64,000 bases of DNA from Mariniphaga sediminis (lineage in GTDB: Bacteria > Bacteroidota > Bacteroidia > Bacteroidales > Prolixibacteraceae): contig NZ_QWET01000006.1 in NCBI RefSeq assembly GCF_003573545.1, forward strand, positions 248,001-312,000, in the 5' to 3' direction. A model generated the notes under the pieces. It had not been told where the DNA came from. It searched no databases and saw nothing but the letters and a program-made list of their open reading frames with translations. Shown here in pieces: positions 1 through 8,797 of this stretch. Within the stretch, counting starts at the first letter, position 1. The number at the start of each line of letters is the position of its first letter. Both the position numbers and the translations under genes were made by a program.

Positions 1-312
1 ATTAAAAAGCACATCCAAAACTTCATTAATGCTTTTTGCCTGACAGTTGATATTTTTTTTCTGTTCTACATTAATGTTGTTACTATTGTATAAAAATCTG
101 TAATTACTCTGATTCTCTACCAATCTAAGTATCTCCTTCAAAGATTCATTCTCAGCTTTCAGGTTAATAAGTCCTCTGTTCTGGGAAAAGACGCCGGCGG
201 AAACCTGAAAAAACATTACAAACAAAAGAAAAGTTGTTATTTTCATAATCCTAAAAACTTTTTTAGTGCAGGGAATTCGCCTGCACTCATAAAGGCTTCG
301 CTTTTTTTTCAT
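1..312 (-). CDS. SusC-like TonB-dependent transporter, N-terminal part (cut by window edge)
   Basis: The minus strand from 312 reads without a stop to the window edge, giving the first 104 residues of a much longer protein. A basic N-terminus (MKKKRSLYE...) is followed by a hydrophobic stretch and an SxxFSQN signal-peptidase-like region. After it comes a segment resembling the STN domain of SusC proteins regulated by FecI/FecR (LKAENESLKEILRLVENQ, then YRFLYNS). A second in-frame ATG at 246 sits directly before the hydrophobic core. I prefer 312 because SusC proteins of this group often have a 20-25 residue basic leader, as the other two in this window do. It lies downstream of the fecR and sigma genes on the same strand, so it should be an outer-membrane glycan importer under their control. 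Its substrate cannot be read from this fragment. Confidence 0.82.
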   Translation of the reverse strand, partial: MKKKRSLYECRRIPCTKKVFRIMKITTFLLFVMFFQVSAGVFSQNRGLINLKAENESLKEILRLVENQSNYRFLYNSNNINVEQKKNINCQAKSINEVLDVLFN

Positions 313-365
313 ACTTTTACAGTGTTAATTGATAAATATTAATATCACCATCTCATGGTGATTTT

Positions 366-393
366 GAAGGAAAGTGGTCGGACACTTTCCTTC
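366..393 (-). terminator. Hairpin between fecR and susC (module 1)
   Basis: A perfect 11-bp inverted repeat (GAAGGAAAGTG at 366-376 and CACTTTCCTTC at 383-393, 6-nt loop) begins two bases past the fecR stop. A second small hairpin (ATCACCA/TGGTGAT, 344-362) follows on the minus strand. A T-rich tail is weak, so termination or mRNA-end protection is inferred from position and stem strength. Confidence 0.6.
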
Positions 394-394
394 T

Positions 395-1384
395 TTATTT
401 TGAATATATTTTTACCCTGGAACCTACTATTTCATAATCAAAATCTGATGTTAATTTCATCATATCAAGCAATTCACGCAAGCTTTCCGTTTTAATGGTC
501 ATTGTAAACCGGTCTTCCTTGTTAATTCCTTCATCTAATTCGACTGAAACTCCATACCACCGCTCTATTTGCGGAACTAAATCATAAAAAGAGGTTTCAG
601 AAAAAATGATTTCGTTGTTTTTCCATAAGGAATATAACTCGGGCGAAACCTTTTTTACCTCCACTTCACCTCCCCGGATTGTATACCTGGCTTGTTGCCC
701 CGGATTTAATTCTGCCAACCGCACAGCATTTTCTCCCAATATCTCCACCCGGCCTTCCTCAAGGGTTGTTTCCACAAAGGGATCACCGGCATAGCTCCTG
801 AGATTAAACCGGGTTCCTGTTACTTTCACTGTCATTCCGGAGGCTGTCTCAACCCAAAATGGGTTCCCGGCATCTTTCTGTATATCAAAAAACGCCTCCC
901 CTTCCACGCGAACATTTCTGGGATTGGTAGCATCGTAAGTTAAAACGGTTTCTGAATTCAGCCACACACTGCTGCCATCTGCAAGCTGAATCTTTGACTT
1001 TTCGCCCGCCGGGGCTTCAATGTGAACAATCGCAAATGTACTTCCCTTAAAAATGTTTTCATAGGTCCAGATACTACCCAAACCAACAGCAACAAGTATA
1101 AGAACAGAGGCTGCCACTTTTAATAATAAAGAAACGTTTAAAGTTCCGGAATGGCTTCTGTATTCTTTCAGAGATTGATATAACTTGTCCCAGGCATCAT
1201 CAATATCAATCTCTGACTGGAATTGTTTAAAGTTGCTTGAAAGGAATATCTTATGCACTTTTCGGAATTCCTCGCGGTTTTCCTCAGAAGCAGAAACCCA
1301 ATGAATAATTTCCTCGTTTTCCCCTTCTGATGTCTCCTTTTTAAAGAAACGGTAAAGTATTGTATGATCATCAAATCTATCCAT
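395..1384 (-). CDS. FecR-family anti-sigma factor (module 1)
   Basis: This 329-residue protein has the FecR layout: a cytoplasmic N-terminal part of about 85 residues, one membrane helix at about residues 87-107 (LLLKVAASVLILVAVGLGSI), and a periplasmic FecR domain. The diagnostic IxAPAGEKSKIQLADGSSVWLNS segment is present (about 122-145), followed by VxGEAFFDI and VTGTRFNLRSY. The C-terminal about 70 residues fit DUF4974, which meets the STN domain of the partner transporter. In this family the protein holds the ECF sigma factor and releases it when the SusC protein is loaded. The sigma gene lies 132 bp upstream and the susC start lies downstream on the same strand. The family is certain; the inducing glycan is unknown. 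Confidence 0.95.
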   Translation of the reverse strand: MDRFDDHTILYRFFKKETSEGENEEIIHWVSASEENREEFRKVHKIFLSSNFKQFQSEIDIDDAWDKLYQSLKEYRSHSGTLNVSLLLKVAASVLILVAVGLGSIWTYENIFKGSTFAIVHIEAPAGEKSKIQLADGSSVWLNSETVLTYDATNPRNVRVEGEAFFDIQKDAGNPFWVETASGMTVKVTGTRFNLRSYAGDPFVETTLEEGRVEILGENAVRLAELNPGQQARYTIRGGEVEVKKVSPELYSLWKNNEIIFSETSFYDLVPQIERWYGVSVELDEGINKEDRFTMTIKTESLRELLDMMKLTSDFDYEIVGSRVKIYSK

Positions 1385-1516
1385 CTATTCTTTCTTGTTA
1401 TATGCTTACACAGGTAAGTTTGATTTTACCCTGACAAAAAATTAATCTTTTTTATGAATTTGGGAGGAAAAACAAATCAGCGTACTTCTAACCGGGGTCT
1501 CGATTAACACGCTATT

Positions 1517-2080
1517 CTATTTTTGCAGAAGGATGAGAATGATAATAACAAGATAATCACTCAACTCTCTTCGTAAGGTAACCAGGGCACGACTCATTTG
1601 TGTTTCCACTGTTTTTACAGATATGTGAAGTTTTTCGGCTATTTCCGTATATTTTAAACCGTCAAAACGACTCAAACAAAATATCTCCCTGCATTTCTGT
1701 GGCAATGAATCAATGGCCTCATCCACTTTAACCTGAAGTTCGGAATACAAAACAGATTCAAAAGTATGAAAGTCTTCCTTCTGGTTTCTATATGCTATTT
1801 CAATAACCTGGTAATACTTTTCTTCCACTTTTTGATGTTCCAAAAAGTTATAACAAAGATTTTGTACTGATTTAAAAAGATAAGGACGAATATCATCATC
1901 CAGATTTAATCGATCCCTTTTCTTCCATATACTAAGAAAGGCTTCCTGAACTATTTCTTCTGATTCAGCAGTATCATGAATGAACTTATTTGCAAAACTG
2001 CACAGCCTTACATAGTACCTTCTGAATATTAACTCAAAGGTCTGCTCTTCTCTTGACTTTATGCTTTTGACTAATTTCAT
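1517..2080 (-). CDS. ECF RNA polymerase sigma factor, FecI-like (module 1)
   Basis: At 187 residues it has the usual length of Bacteroidetes ECF sigma factors. Region 2 is visible at about residues 11-80 (FELIFRRYYVRLCSFANKFI, then EEIVQEAFLSIWKKRD), and region 4 at about 118-170 (LPQKCREIFCLSRFDGLKYTE, then AEKLHISVKTVETQMSRAL, the helix-turn-helix). It should direct RNA polymerase to the susC promoter of this module once released by the FecR protein encoded next to it. The C-terminus is hydrophobic (LVIIILILLQK), which is common in this family. Expression of its own gene may be autoregulated, but no promoter was identified with confidence. Confidence 0.95.
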   Translation of the reverse strand: MKLVKSIKSREEQTFELIFRRYYVRLCSFANKFIHDTAESEEIVQEAFLSIWKKRDRLNLDDDIRPYLFKSVQNLCYNFLEHQKVEEKYYQVIEIAYRNQKEDFHTFESVLYSELQVKVDEAIDSLPQKCREIFCLSRFDGLKYTEIAEKLHISVKTVETQMSRALVTLRRELSDYLVIIILILLQK

Positions 2081-2568
2081 TCAATACTTCACCTGTGAAC
2101 CGGATGTATTATACCATCAACAACCTTATTCTAAACCTGGTTTAATGCTTAAAATAAACTGCAAAGAAATATTTCAAGACGTCAAATATACCATTCAACA
2201 TTATAATTTAAAAATATGCAATAAAATGATATAAAATGCACCTGATGTATTCGATGCAACAGACGGTAAAATGATAGAAACCTTTTGATAAGCCAGAAAG
2301 GAATATGGCACAGCGCCACAGTATTTGACTGTTTAAAGTATCGAAAACATTTTGTTGATTTCCTTCAGACGAAAACAATGGATCCTTCTTCCCATGAAAA
2401 GAATTATCTGCTACCCTCTCCCTGACGCTTCAAATGATAACGGGTAATTTGTATCCATTTCTTTGCCGTTGACTATCCATTTATCCATTCCTGGTTCGTT
2501 CACCCGCCTTACTTCCTGCGGCAATTCGATTTATTGATCCACGTGTATACCTGATACAATCTGTTTTA
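2081..2568. other. Intergenic region with possible gene remnant
   Basis: 488 bases without a full gene. On the minus strand a stop-to-stop frame of about 39 codons ends at a TAG near 2413 with a Phe-Glu-Ala-Ser-Gly-Arg-Gly C-terminus. The last about 50 bases around 2388-2437 resemble the murQ 3' end and downstream flank near 5422-5472. No promoter was assigned with confidence. The rest is AT-rich and unremarkable. Confidence 0.4.
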
Positions 2569-4161
2569 TTATTTCCTGTAATCTTTATAGTTTATACCCC
2601 ACATATAGAACCTGTTGTATTCGGTATTCATACGTGATTCGAAATTATTGTAGTCCTTCTTTTCTTTAGGGGTCCAGACCATTTCCGCCAAAGCACATAT
2701 CCGCGGGAACAGCATGAATTCTGCCACTTTTATATTTGATATGAATTCAGTCCAAACACACCCCTGGGCGCCAATAATAAATTTCGACTCATCAGAAGAT
2801 AATTCTTCGGGTATGGGTTCGTAAGAATATACTTTTTCTAAGGGCAATATGCCTTTATAATAGTTAAAGGGCTCATTGGCTTTATCTTCAGATTGGTATT
2901 GTATAAAATATAAATGAGAAAAGGGTGTCATTACTACATTATGCTCCGACTTTGCAGCTTTTACTGCATCTTCTGCCCCGCGCCATGCCATAACAGTAGC
3001 ATCCGGCGCAATTCCCCCTTCCATTATTTCATGCCATCCTATCAGGCTGCGCCCTTTTGTCGCCAGGTAGTTACTCATCCGTTTGATAAAATAGCTTTGT
3101 AGCTGATGTTCATCTTCCAGCCCTTCTTTTTTAATCCGTTCCTGGCAATGAGGGCATTGTTCCCATCTTTTTTTAGGGCATTCATCACCTCCAATATGGA
3201 TATATTGGGAAGGAAAAAGTGTACAAACTTCATCAAGAACGTCCTCCAAAAAATTGAATGTAGTTTCCTTTCCGGCACAATAAACATCTTCGAATATACC
3301 CCATTCTTTGGAGACCTCGTAAGAATCCCCCCTACATCCCAGTTCCGGATATGCTGCAAGGGCTGCCACTGAATGCCCCGGCATTTCAACTTCAGGGATT
3401 ACTGTAATGTAACGTTCATTTGCATAACTTACTATCTCTTTTACCTGTTCCTGGGTATAAAATCCCCCGTAACCAATACCATCATATCCTGTTACCTCTC
3501 TGCCATCATATACCGCGGTTTCATCACGCCAATGGGATATTTCTGTCAATTTTGGGTACTTTTTAATTTCGATCCGCCATCCCTGATCTTCTGTCAAGTG
3601 CCAATGGAAGGTATTGAGTTTATATTGGGCCATATAATCAATATACTTTTTTATGAAAGAAACCGGAAAAAAGTGCCTGCCTACATCTAAATGTAATCCC
3701 CGCCATGTAAAACGCGGCTGGTCTTCAACAGTAACTGCAGGAATTCTTAACTCTTTGGCATCTTGCCCCAATGGAAGTAACTGTTTCAATGTCTGAATAC
3801 CATAAAACACCCCGGCATAGTTATTGGCAGAAATGGTAATCCTGTCATTGGATACATCCAACCGGTAACCTTCGTTGCCAAGTGTTTTGTTTTTAACTAT
3901 CTGCAGCTGAATGGGACTACTTCCATTGTTGAGTTTGATATGAAAACCATAGTAAGTTTGCAGATACTCATTAAAATATTGCGCCATCCATGACAACTCC
4001 TTGTCATGTGCTTCAAATTCCAAAGTACACCCTTGCCCTAAAACAAATCCTCCCTCGTTTAATTGCATATATGCAGGTTGGGGAATAATAGAAATATCCT
4101 GTGCATGGACTGATGAAACAAATACAACTAATAAAATAGTAAGTTTGATTTTAATTTTCAT
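2569..4161 (-). CDS. Secreted beta-N-acetylhexosaminidase, GH20
   Basis: The 530-residue protein starts with a clean signal peptide (MKIKIKLTILLVVFVSSVHA, cut before QDI). It then has the non-catalytic GH20b domain (about 22-145) and the GH20 TIM barrel (from about 150, WRGLHLDVGRHFF). The catalytic Asp-Glu pair is seen in HIGGDECPK at residues 326-327. The HWHLTEDQGWR motif (about 187-196) and the FPRICALAEMVW tail motif complete the family signature. GH20 enzymes remove terminal beta-GlcNAc or GalNAc by substrate-assisted catalysis; this one probably acts in the periplasm. It lies divergent from an AraC regulator and near murQ, which fits amino-sugar scavenging. The enzyme class is firm; the natural substrate is inferred. 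Confidence 0.95.
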   Translation of the reverse strand: MKIKIKLTILLVVFVSSVHAQDISIIPQPAYMQLNEGGFVLGQGCTLEFEAHDKELSWMAQYFNEYLQTYYGFHIKLNNGSSPIQLQIVKNKTLGNEGYRLDVSNDRITISANNYAGVFYGIQTLKQLLPLGQDAKELRIPAVTVEDQPRFTWRGLHLDVGRHFFPVSFIKKYIDYMAQYKLNTFHWHLTEDQGWRIEIKKYPKLTEISHWRDETAVYDGREVTGYDGIGYGGFYTQEQVKEIVSYANERYITVIPEVEMPGHSVAALAAYPELGCRGDSYEVSKEWGIFEDVYCAGKETTFNFLEDVLDEVCTLFPSQYIHIGGDECPKKRWEQCPHCQERIKKEGLEDEHQLQSYFIKRMSNYLATKGRSLIGWHEIMEGGIAPDATVMAWRGAEDAVKAAKSEHNVVMTPFSHLYFIQYQSEDKANEPFNYYKGILPLEKVYSYEPIPEELSSDESKFIIGAQGCVWTEFISNIKVAEFMLFPRICALAEMVWTPKEKKDYNNFESRMNTEYNRFYMWGINYKDYRK

Positions 4162-4294
4162 ATAGTTTAATTTATTATTATTTATAGTTCAACAATCCGG
4201 CTGGCTTGGTTGTACCGCCTTTTTCCCTCCGTTAATTGCTAATCTTTTTCCCTTTTGCAAATAATTAGTTAGGTACTTATCTTTTCCCGAAAGG

Positions 4295-4324
4295 CAAAAA
4301 TACTTTACTCCGAGCCACCACAAA
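4295..4324 (-). promoter_or_regulatory. Candidate Bacteroidetes promoter for the GH20 gene
   Basis: On the minus strand there is a TTTG box (4324-4321) and a TATTTTTG box (4302-4295) separated by 18 nt. This is close to the known Bacteroidetes consensus TTTG-N19-21-TAnnTTTG. It would give a leader of about 125 nt before the GH20 start at 4161. Confidence 0.4.
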
Positions 4325-4405
4325 TTTATTTCAAAAGACAGCACGCAAACAGTACATTTAACCGGAATAATGATACTTTTACACGGACTCAAAGGGAACA
4401 TTTAT

Positions 4406-4413
4406 TACTTTTG
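4406..4413 (+). promoter_or_regulatory. Candidate -7 box for the AraC regulator gene
   Basis: TACTTTTG matches the TAnnTTTG consensus exactly and lies 28 bases before the ATG at 4442. No good TTTG box was found at the expected distance upstream, so it is only a half match. Confidence 0.4.
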
Positions 4414-4441
4414 AAGTAAAAACCGGATATTTATATCAACA

Positions 4442-5308
4442 ATGGAAATATCAGAAATACGCTTATTTAAGGATCCCAGCAGTTCTTTTATTTATTACCA
4501 TGAAAAAAATCCTTTTTCATTATGGCATAACCACCCGGAATATGAATTTTGTTATATAAAGAAAGGGGAAGGCATCAGGACAATAGGAGACCATATCGAC
4601 CGCTTTGTTGGTGGCGACATTGTTTTATTGGGTCCCTATTTGCCCCATGAATGGAAGTGTGACCAACATTACTATGACAAAAAAGGTATGTTTACAGGCG
4701 AAGGGTTTGCGGTACAATTCCAGGAAGATTTTATTGGAGGCAAATTTTTTTCGCTGCCCGAAAATGCGAAACTAAAAAAATGCCTTAATGATGCTTCCCT
4801 GGGATGTTTATTTTATGGGGAGTTAAAAGAAAAAATCATAGAATGCATACTTGAAATGCTCCATTCAGACATTACAGGCCGCCTTTATAAGCTATTTTCA
4901 ATTTTTAATCTTTTAGCTGAGGTGGATGATTATAAGTTATTATCCAGCCCTTCTTTCCTGGAACCTTATTTAAAAAATGAAAATGAGGGATGGGACAAGG
5001 CTATCCAGTATATACTCCTGAATTTTCAGAAAAATATAAAACTTCAGGATTTGCTGGAATTGACGAACATGGGCAGTACTACTTTTTTAGAGTCTTTTAA
5101 AAAGCACTACCGGATGCCGTTCAAACGCTACCTCATAAATATCAGGATTGGCTATGCCTGCCGGCTTTTAGCTGACGATGCTTTAAATATATCCCAAATA
5201 GCTTATGAAGCCGGCTTTGAGAATCTTTCCAATTTTAACCGGCAGTTCAAGACATTAAAAGGCGTTACTCCACGGGAATATAAAAAACATATATTGGGGA
5301 TAGGGTAA
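4442..5308 (+). CDS. AraC-family transcriptional regulator with cupin sensor domain
   Basis: The 288-residue protein has an N-terminal cupin-like sensor domain (about 10-110; HNHPEYEFCYIKKGEG, then GGDIVLLGPYLPHEW, typical of sugar-binding AraC proteins). The C-terminal part has two helix-turn-helix units (about 185-285), ending in the AraC signature ISQIAYEAGFENLSNFNRQF and KGVTPREYKK. It is transcribed divergently from the GH20 hexosaminidase gene across a 280-bp gap, which suggests that it controls that gene and perhaps itself. The ligand is not known; an amino sugar released by GH20 is a reasonable guess. Confidence 0.93.
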   Translation: MEISEIRLFKDPSSSFIYYHEKNPFSLWHNHPEYEFCYIKKGEGIRTIGDHIDRFVGGDIVLLGPYLPHEWKCDQHYYDKKGMFTGEGFAVQFQEDFIGGKFFSLPENAKLKKCLNDASLGCLFYGELKEKIIECILEMLHSDITGRLYKLFSIFNLLAEVDDYKLLSSPSFLEPYLKNENEGWDKAIQYILLNFQKNIKLQDLLELTNMGSTTFLESFKKHYRMPFKRYLINIRIGYACRLLADDALNISQIAYEAGFENLSNFNRQFKTLKGVTPREYKKHILGIG

Positions 5309-5447
5309 ACCCCGTTTACTAAAGTTCCACACTTTGTTAACCAATATTATCTTAGGCACATAAAAAAAATGTCCTTCGGGAGTACACCATCCAATATTGG
5401 GAGAAGGTCAATTGTATTGAATCCTTTTCCCTGAAATGAATTATCCG

Positions 5448-6257
5448 CTACCCTTTTCCTGATTCTTCAAGTACTTTCTGCACCGAACCATGCATTAACA
5501 AAAGCCGACGGGCTTTTTCTTCTGAGAAACCCAGCTCCTCCACAATCATCCGGGTGCCTCGTTCCACCAGCTTTTCATTGGTTAATTGCATGTTTACCAT
5601 CCTGTTCCCTTTTACCCTTCCTATTTGTATCATCAACGTAGTGGTAATCATATTCAGAATAATCTTTTGTGCCGTCCCCGATTTCATGCGCGTACTTCCG
5701 GTAACAAATTCCGGCCCTACAATAACTTCAATGGGAATGTCTACATTTTTTGCCAGGGCAGAGCCGGGATTGCTGGTGATACACGCAGTTAAAATACCAT
5801 GCTCCCGTGCATTTTTTACGGCGCCTATAACATAAGGGGTACGACCGGAGGCGGCTATTCCAACCACTGTATCCCATTCCGTGATGTTATACTTTTGCAG
5901 TTCCTGCCATGAGAGATTTTCATTGTCTTCTGCCGATTCTACCGCCTTACGAATGGCCTGATCCCCTCCGGCAATAATGCCGATAATCAAATCATACCCT
6001 ACCCCGTAAGTGGGTGGGATTTCAGATGCATCCAATATCCCCAGCCGGCCACTGGTGCCTGCTCCTACATAAAAAAGACGCCCACCCTTTTTTATTCTCG
6101 GGACCAGTTCTGTAACCAGTTTTTCAATTTCCGGCATTGTCTTTTCTACTGCCGGAAGCACCTTTTTATCTTCGTTGTGTATTCCATCCAACAACTCCCG
6201 AACACTCAATTTTTCAAGGTTGTTGTAGGGCGAACTCGATTCAGTAATACTGTTCAT
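5448..6257 (-). CDS. murQ: N-acetylmuramic acid 6-phosphate etherase
   Basis: MurQ removes the lactyl ether from MurNAc-6-phosphate in the cytoplasm to give GlcNAc-6-phosphate and D-lactate, a step of peptidoglycan recycling. Seen in the sequence: the SIS-domain core with GRLFYVGAGTSGRLGILDASE, the PTYG segment, IAGGDQAIRKAVESAEDN, GIAASGRTPYV, and GPEFVTGSTRMKSGTAQK, all hallmarks of MurQ. The open frame extends to 6338. I place the start at the internal ATG at 6257 (MNSITESSSP, 269 residues) because a perfect -7 box (6336-6343) would put transcription start downstream of the longer ATG. Its convergent neighbour is the AraC gene. With the GH20 enzyme it points to use of cell-wall amino sugars. 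Confidence 0.95.
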   Translation of the reverse strand: MNSITESSSPYNNLEKLSVRELLDGIHNEDKKVLPAVEKTMPEIEKLVTELVPRIKKGGRLFYVGAGTSGRLGILDASEIPPTYGVGYDLIIGIIAGGDQAIRKAVESAEDNENLSWQELQKYNITEWDTVVGIAASGRTPYVIGAVKNAREHGILTACITSNPGSALAKNVDIPIEVIVGPEFVTGSTRMKSGTAQKIILNMITTTLMIQIGRVKGNRMVNMQLTNEKLVERGTRMIVEELGFSEEKARRLLLMHGSVQKVLEESGKG

Positions 6258-6335
6258 TTTTTTTAATTGAAGATGGTATTCCATCCATTTTAATAAAGGT
6301 TCCTGCAAAATCACTCCCGGAACCATATTTCGCTC

Positions 6336-6343
6336 CAAAAGTA
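6336..6343 (-). promoter_or_regulatory. Candidate -7 box for murQ
   Basis: The minus strand reads TACTTTTG, an exact match to TAnnTTTG. Transcription would begin near 6329, after the upstream ATG at 6338, so this box favours the start at 6257. No clear -33 TTTG was seen. Confidence 0.4.
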
Positions 6344-6686
6344 CATCTTTTTATGCGATTAAAATGACCATGTATTCTGTGATTCAAGGTCAGGTGTTTC
6401 CTGAATAATATTCCGGGAATATTGCAAATTATTATTCTCCTGCAAAAATCCAGCTTTACCTTTTCAAATATTCAAATTGGAAGAAGGTTCAGCCAGAACA
6501 TAAAAATATGATTGCAACGATGGGAATACTCCATGTACACACATCTTAAATCCTGCTTATTAGCTACTTAGATAATTGATTTTTGGGTATTTAATATTTA
6601 CTTTTTCCCATTTTTCTGACTTCTTTCTCGTCGACTATTTCATGCGAAGAGATTTTTGCAGGCATTTTTCTACCTAGAAACCAAAA
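6344..6686. other. Intergenic region, no gene seen
   Basis: About 340 AT-rich bases between murQ and the last gene of the sulfatase run. No open frame with coding character and no strong terminator was recognised. Confidence 0.5.
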
Positions 6687-8780
6687 TTAAGGGGAAGATT
6701 TATCTGTTTTATTAATCCCCGACGGCAAGAATTTTTTCCCAAAATGATCAACAATTCGATTATAAGCTTCTGACGCAGCACCGTTTCCCCAGTCATAAAT
6801 TGTAAATTCGCCTATCCCTATTCCATCAGGACTTGTAACTCCTCCATGCCCATAATTTTCCATCATAAAACCATAGTCTTTTTCATTGAAAAAAGGCCAT
6901 ACTTTTTCCCATTGTTTTTTCGTGTCGTTGTTTTCAGGGCAGTACATCATTTCGAATGAAGCATACAAAGCGGCAATACCTCTTTCTATATACTCATCCC
7001 GTTTTAACTCCTCACCATAACGGATAATTAATTCGGAAAAAAGGCTCTGTCGCGAATCGTTCCATTCGCCATCGGCATTCATCACAGCAAACCCTCCCAC
7101 AGTCCTTACATAAATATAAGGCGGCTGCCAAGATGCTTGGTACATCAGCAATTCATCCAAAGTTCGCTCTCCCTGATTCAAATACTCCCGATTATCTGTG
7201 AGGTAAAAACTTTCGAGCAAAGCTTCTGCTGCCCAAAACATTGAAAGTGTATTTTGCTTATACTGATTATTTCGTTCAGCTTTCTTCCCGACCAGATCTT
7301 CCGAACCATATCGAGAACAGGACCAATATGTTTCGAAGTCTTCCCATTGTCCTTCGTACAAAATATTCTCAATAATGGTATTCATCGCCTTCAAGGCAGA
7401 CCGGCGGTATTTTTCATTTTGTGTAATTTTATATAGGTTCAGAAGAAAAGTAACTGACATGGCCGACTCCGGTGACTCGTTTAAATGCTGCATCGGATGG
7501 AGTGTCTCCTGATCGAGCCATCCTGGGAAAAATCCATTTTCAAACTGTATTTCAATCAGGGCATCGGCGTAACGAACAGCATAGTCGAGAAGGCGCTTAT
7601 CCTGCTCCAGCTCTGAATACCACAAAAGCATCTGATTGGCAGTAAAACTCATATCAAGAATATGATACGGTGAAACACGTGCGTTCCGTGAATAAGGATT
7701 TCGATTGGAATTCCCAAAATAATAAGTACCCCATCCTTTTGAGCGGTTGTATTTTTTTTCGTTGATTTCAACCTTTTCCATTTCTGTGGAAATCAGGCCA
7801 GGGAAAAATCCATTCTTCTGTGGAAATGCCAAAGCCAGTTCCTTAGTCTTATTTGCATATTCCAGCAATTTTTTATTTTCCGTCCTTTTGGCATACCTGT
7901 ATAATCCTGATGCCGACCGTAAAGAATTGAACCAAGCCTGGTTCCAAATGGAACGGAATTCTCTTTCGTTTACCTCATCCGGGTAATTGGGACTTTGTGT
8001 AGTATTGACAATAAACACCGGGGCTCCCACCTCTTTTCCATTTAGATTAAATTCCTGCCACACGCTTTCTTTCCAAGCATCAAATGCCCAATTATAGGTA
8101 TGCACCACATATCTCTCAAGATCCACAAAACCAGATACCATGGATCGGAAAGCATTATTTCCCCATTTCTCCCAAAGAAATGCAACCGCATCTCTGAATG
8201 GATTCTGAATACTTTCCTTTTTATCTGAAACCAATATGTAAAAGCCGAATTCTCTTTTACCTGGTGGAAAAACTGCACCTGAATCTCTTACAAAAAGAAC
8301 GTGTTCCCGGACTTTGGATTTGCTCATTCCCAAAGTAATTTTATTGTCGGCGGCGTCCATATCCATATACCAGTTCACCGACGGAATCTCTTGCAATAAG
8401 TTAAGATCCGGGATAATTGTTAACTTTTTCTCATCGGAAACAACTATTACTGCAGGTGCGCGAAACGCATGTTGTGCAATAATGTGTTCATCCGTTGGAG
8501 TGAGATGCGAAGCCCAATGAAAATCCGGCAAAAAAGCAGGTATTATATTTACCTGCCAATCATCCTGATAAATTGAATCTTTCAAATTAAACGAAACTGA
8601 CACTTTTACAACATGTTCCGATAGCACAGAATAATGCACATCAGGTGTCTCACCTCCCAGCAGTTGGTAATCAATCGAAGCAACGTATTCATTTATCCAT
8701 GAAGGGATTTCCGGCTTATAATCGGAACAACTCAGAAAAAAAATAAAAATGGGTACTAATAGCCTTGTTAGGGTATACAT
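6687..8780 (-). CDS. Lipoprotein with predicted helical (alpha/alpha) toroid; possible glycan-active enzyme
   Basis: The protein has 697 residues and starts with a lipoprotein signal (FIFFLSC, Cys18). The N-terminal about 200 residues look beta-rich. From about residue 280 it shows repeating helical hairpins with aromatic-rich loops, for example ASGLYRYAKRTENKKLLEYA, NGFFPGLIS, NGFFPGWLD, ESPESAMSVTFLLNLYKI, and a C-terminal GHGGVTSPDGIGIGEFTIYD. This pattern is typical of six-hairpin glycosidases and lyases, but I do not recognise a named family or catalytic pair. It is the last gene of the long sulfatase run, 17 bp after the aldolase gene. Its role as a secreted glycan-cleaving enzyme is inferred from fold and context only. 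Confidence 0.7.
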   Translation of the reverse strand: MYTLTRLLVPIFIFFLSCSDYKPEIPSWINEYVASIDYQLLGGETPDVHYSVLSEHVVKVSVSFNLKDSIYQDDWQVNIIPAFLPDFHWASHLTPTDEHIIAQHAFRAPAVIVVSDEKKLTIIPDLNLLQEIPSVNWYMDMDAADNKITLGMSKSKVREHVLFVRDSGAVFPPGKREFGFYILVSDKKESIQNPFRDAVAFLWEKWGNNAFRSMVSGFVDLERYVVHTYNWAFDAWKESVWQEFNLNGKEVGAPVFIVNTTQSPNYPDEVNEREFRSIWNQAWFNSLRSASGLYRYAKRTENKKLLEYANKTKELALAFPQKNGFFPGLISTEMEKVEINEKKYNRSKGWGTYYFGNSNRNPYSRNARVSPYHILDMSFTANQMLLWYSELEQDKRLLDYAVRYADALIEIQFENGFFPGWLDQETLHPMQHLNESPESAMSVTFLLNLYKITQNEKYRRSALKAMNTIIENILYEGQWEDFETYWSCSRYGSEDLVGKKAERNNQYKQNTLSMFWAAEALLESFYLTDNREYLNQGERTLDELLMYQASWQPPYIYVRTVGGFAVMNADGEWNDSRQSLFSELIIRYGEELKRDEYIERGIAALYASFEMMYCPENNDTKKQWEKVWPFFNEKDYGFMMENYGHGGVTSPDGIGIGEFTIYDWGNGAASEAYNRIVDHFGKKFLPSGINKTDKSSP

Positions 8781-8797
8781 CTGACCTTATTATTAGA

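Noticed and set aside
6258-6338. The longer MurQ start at 6338
   Set aside because: An exact -7 box at 6336-6343 would place transcription start downstream, and the extra 27 residues have no family match that I can see.
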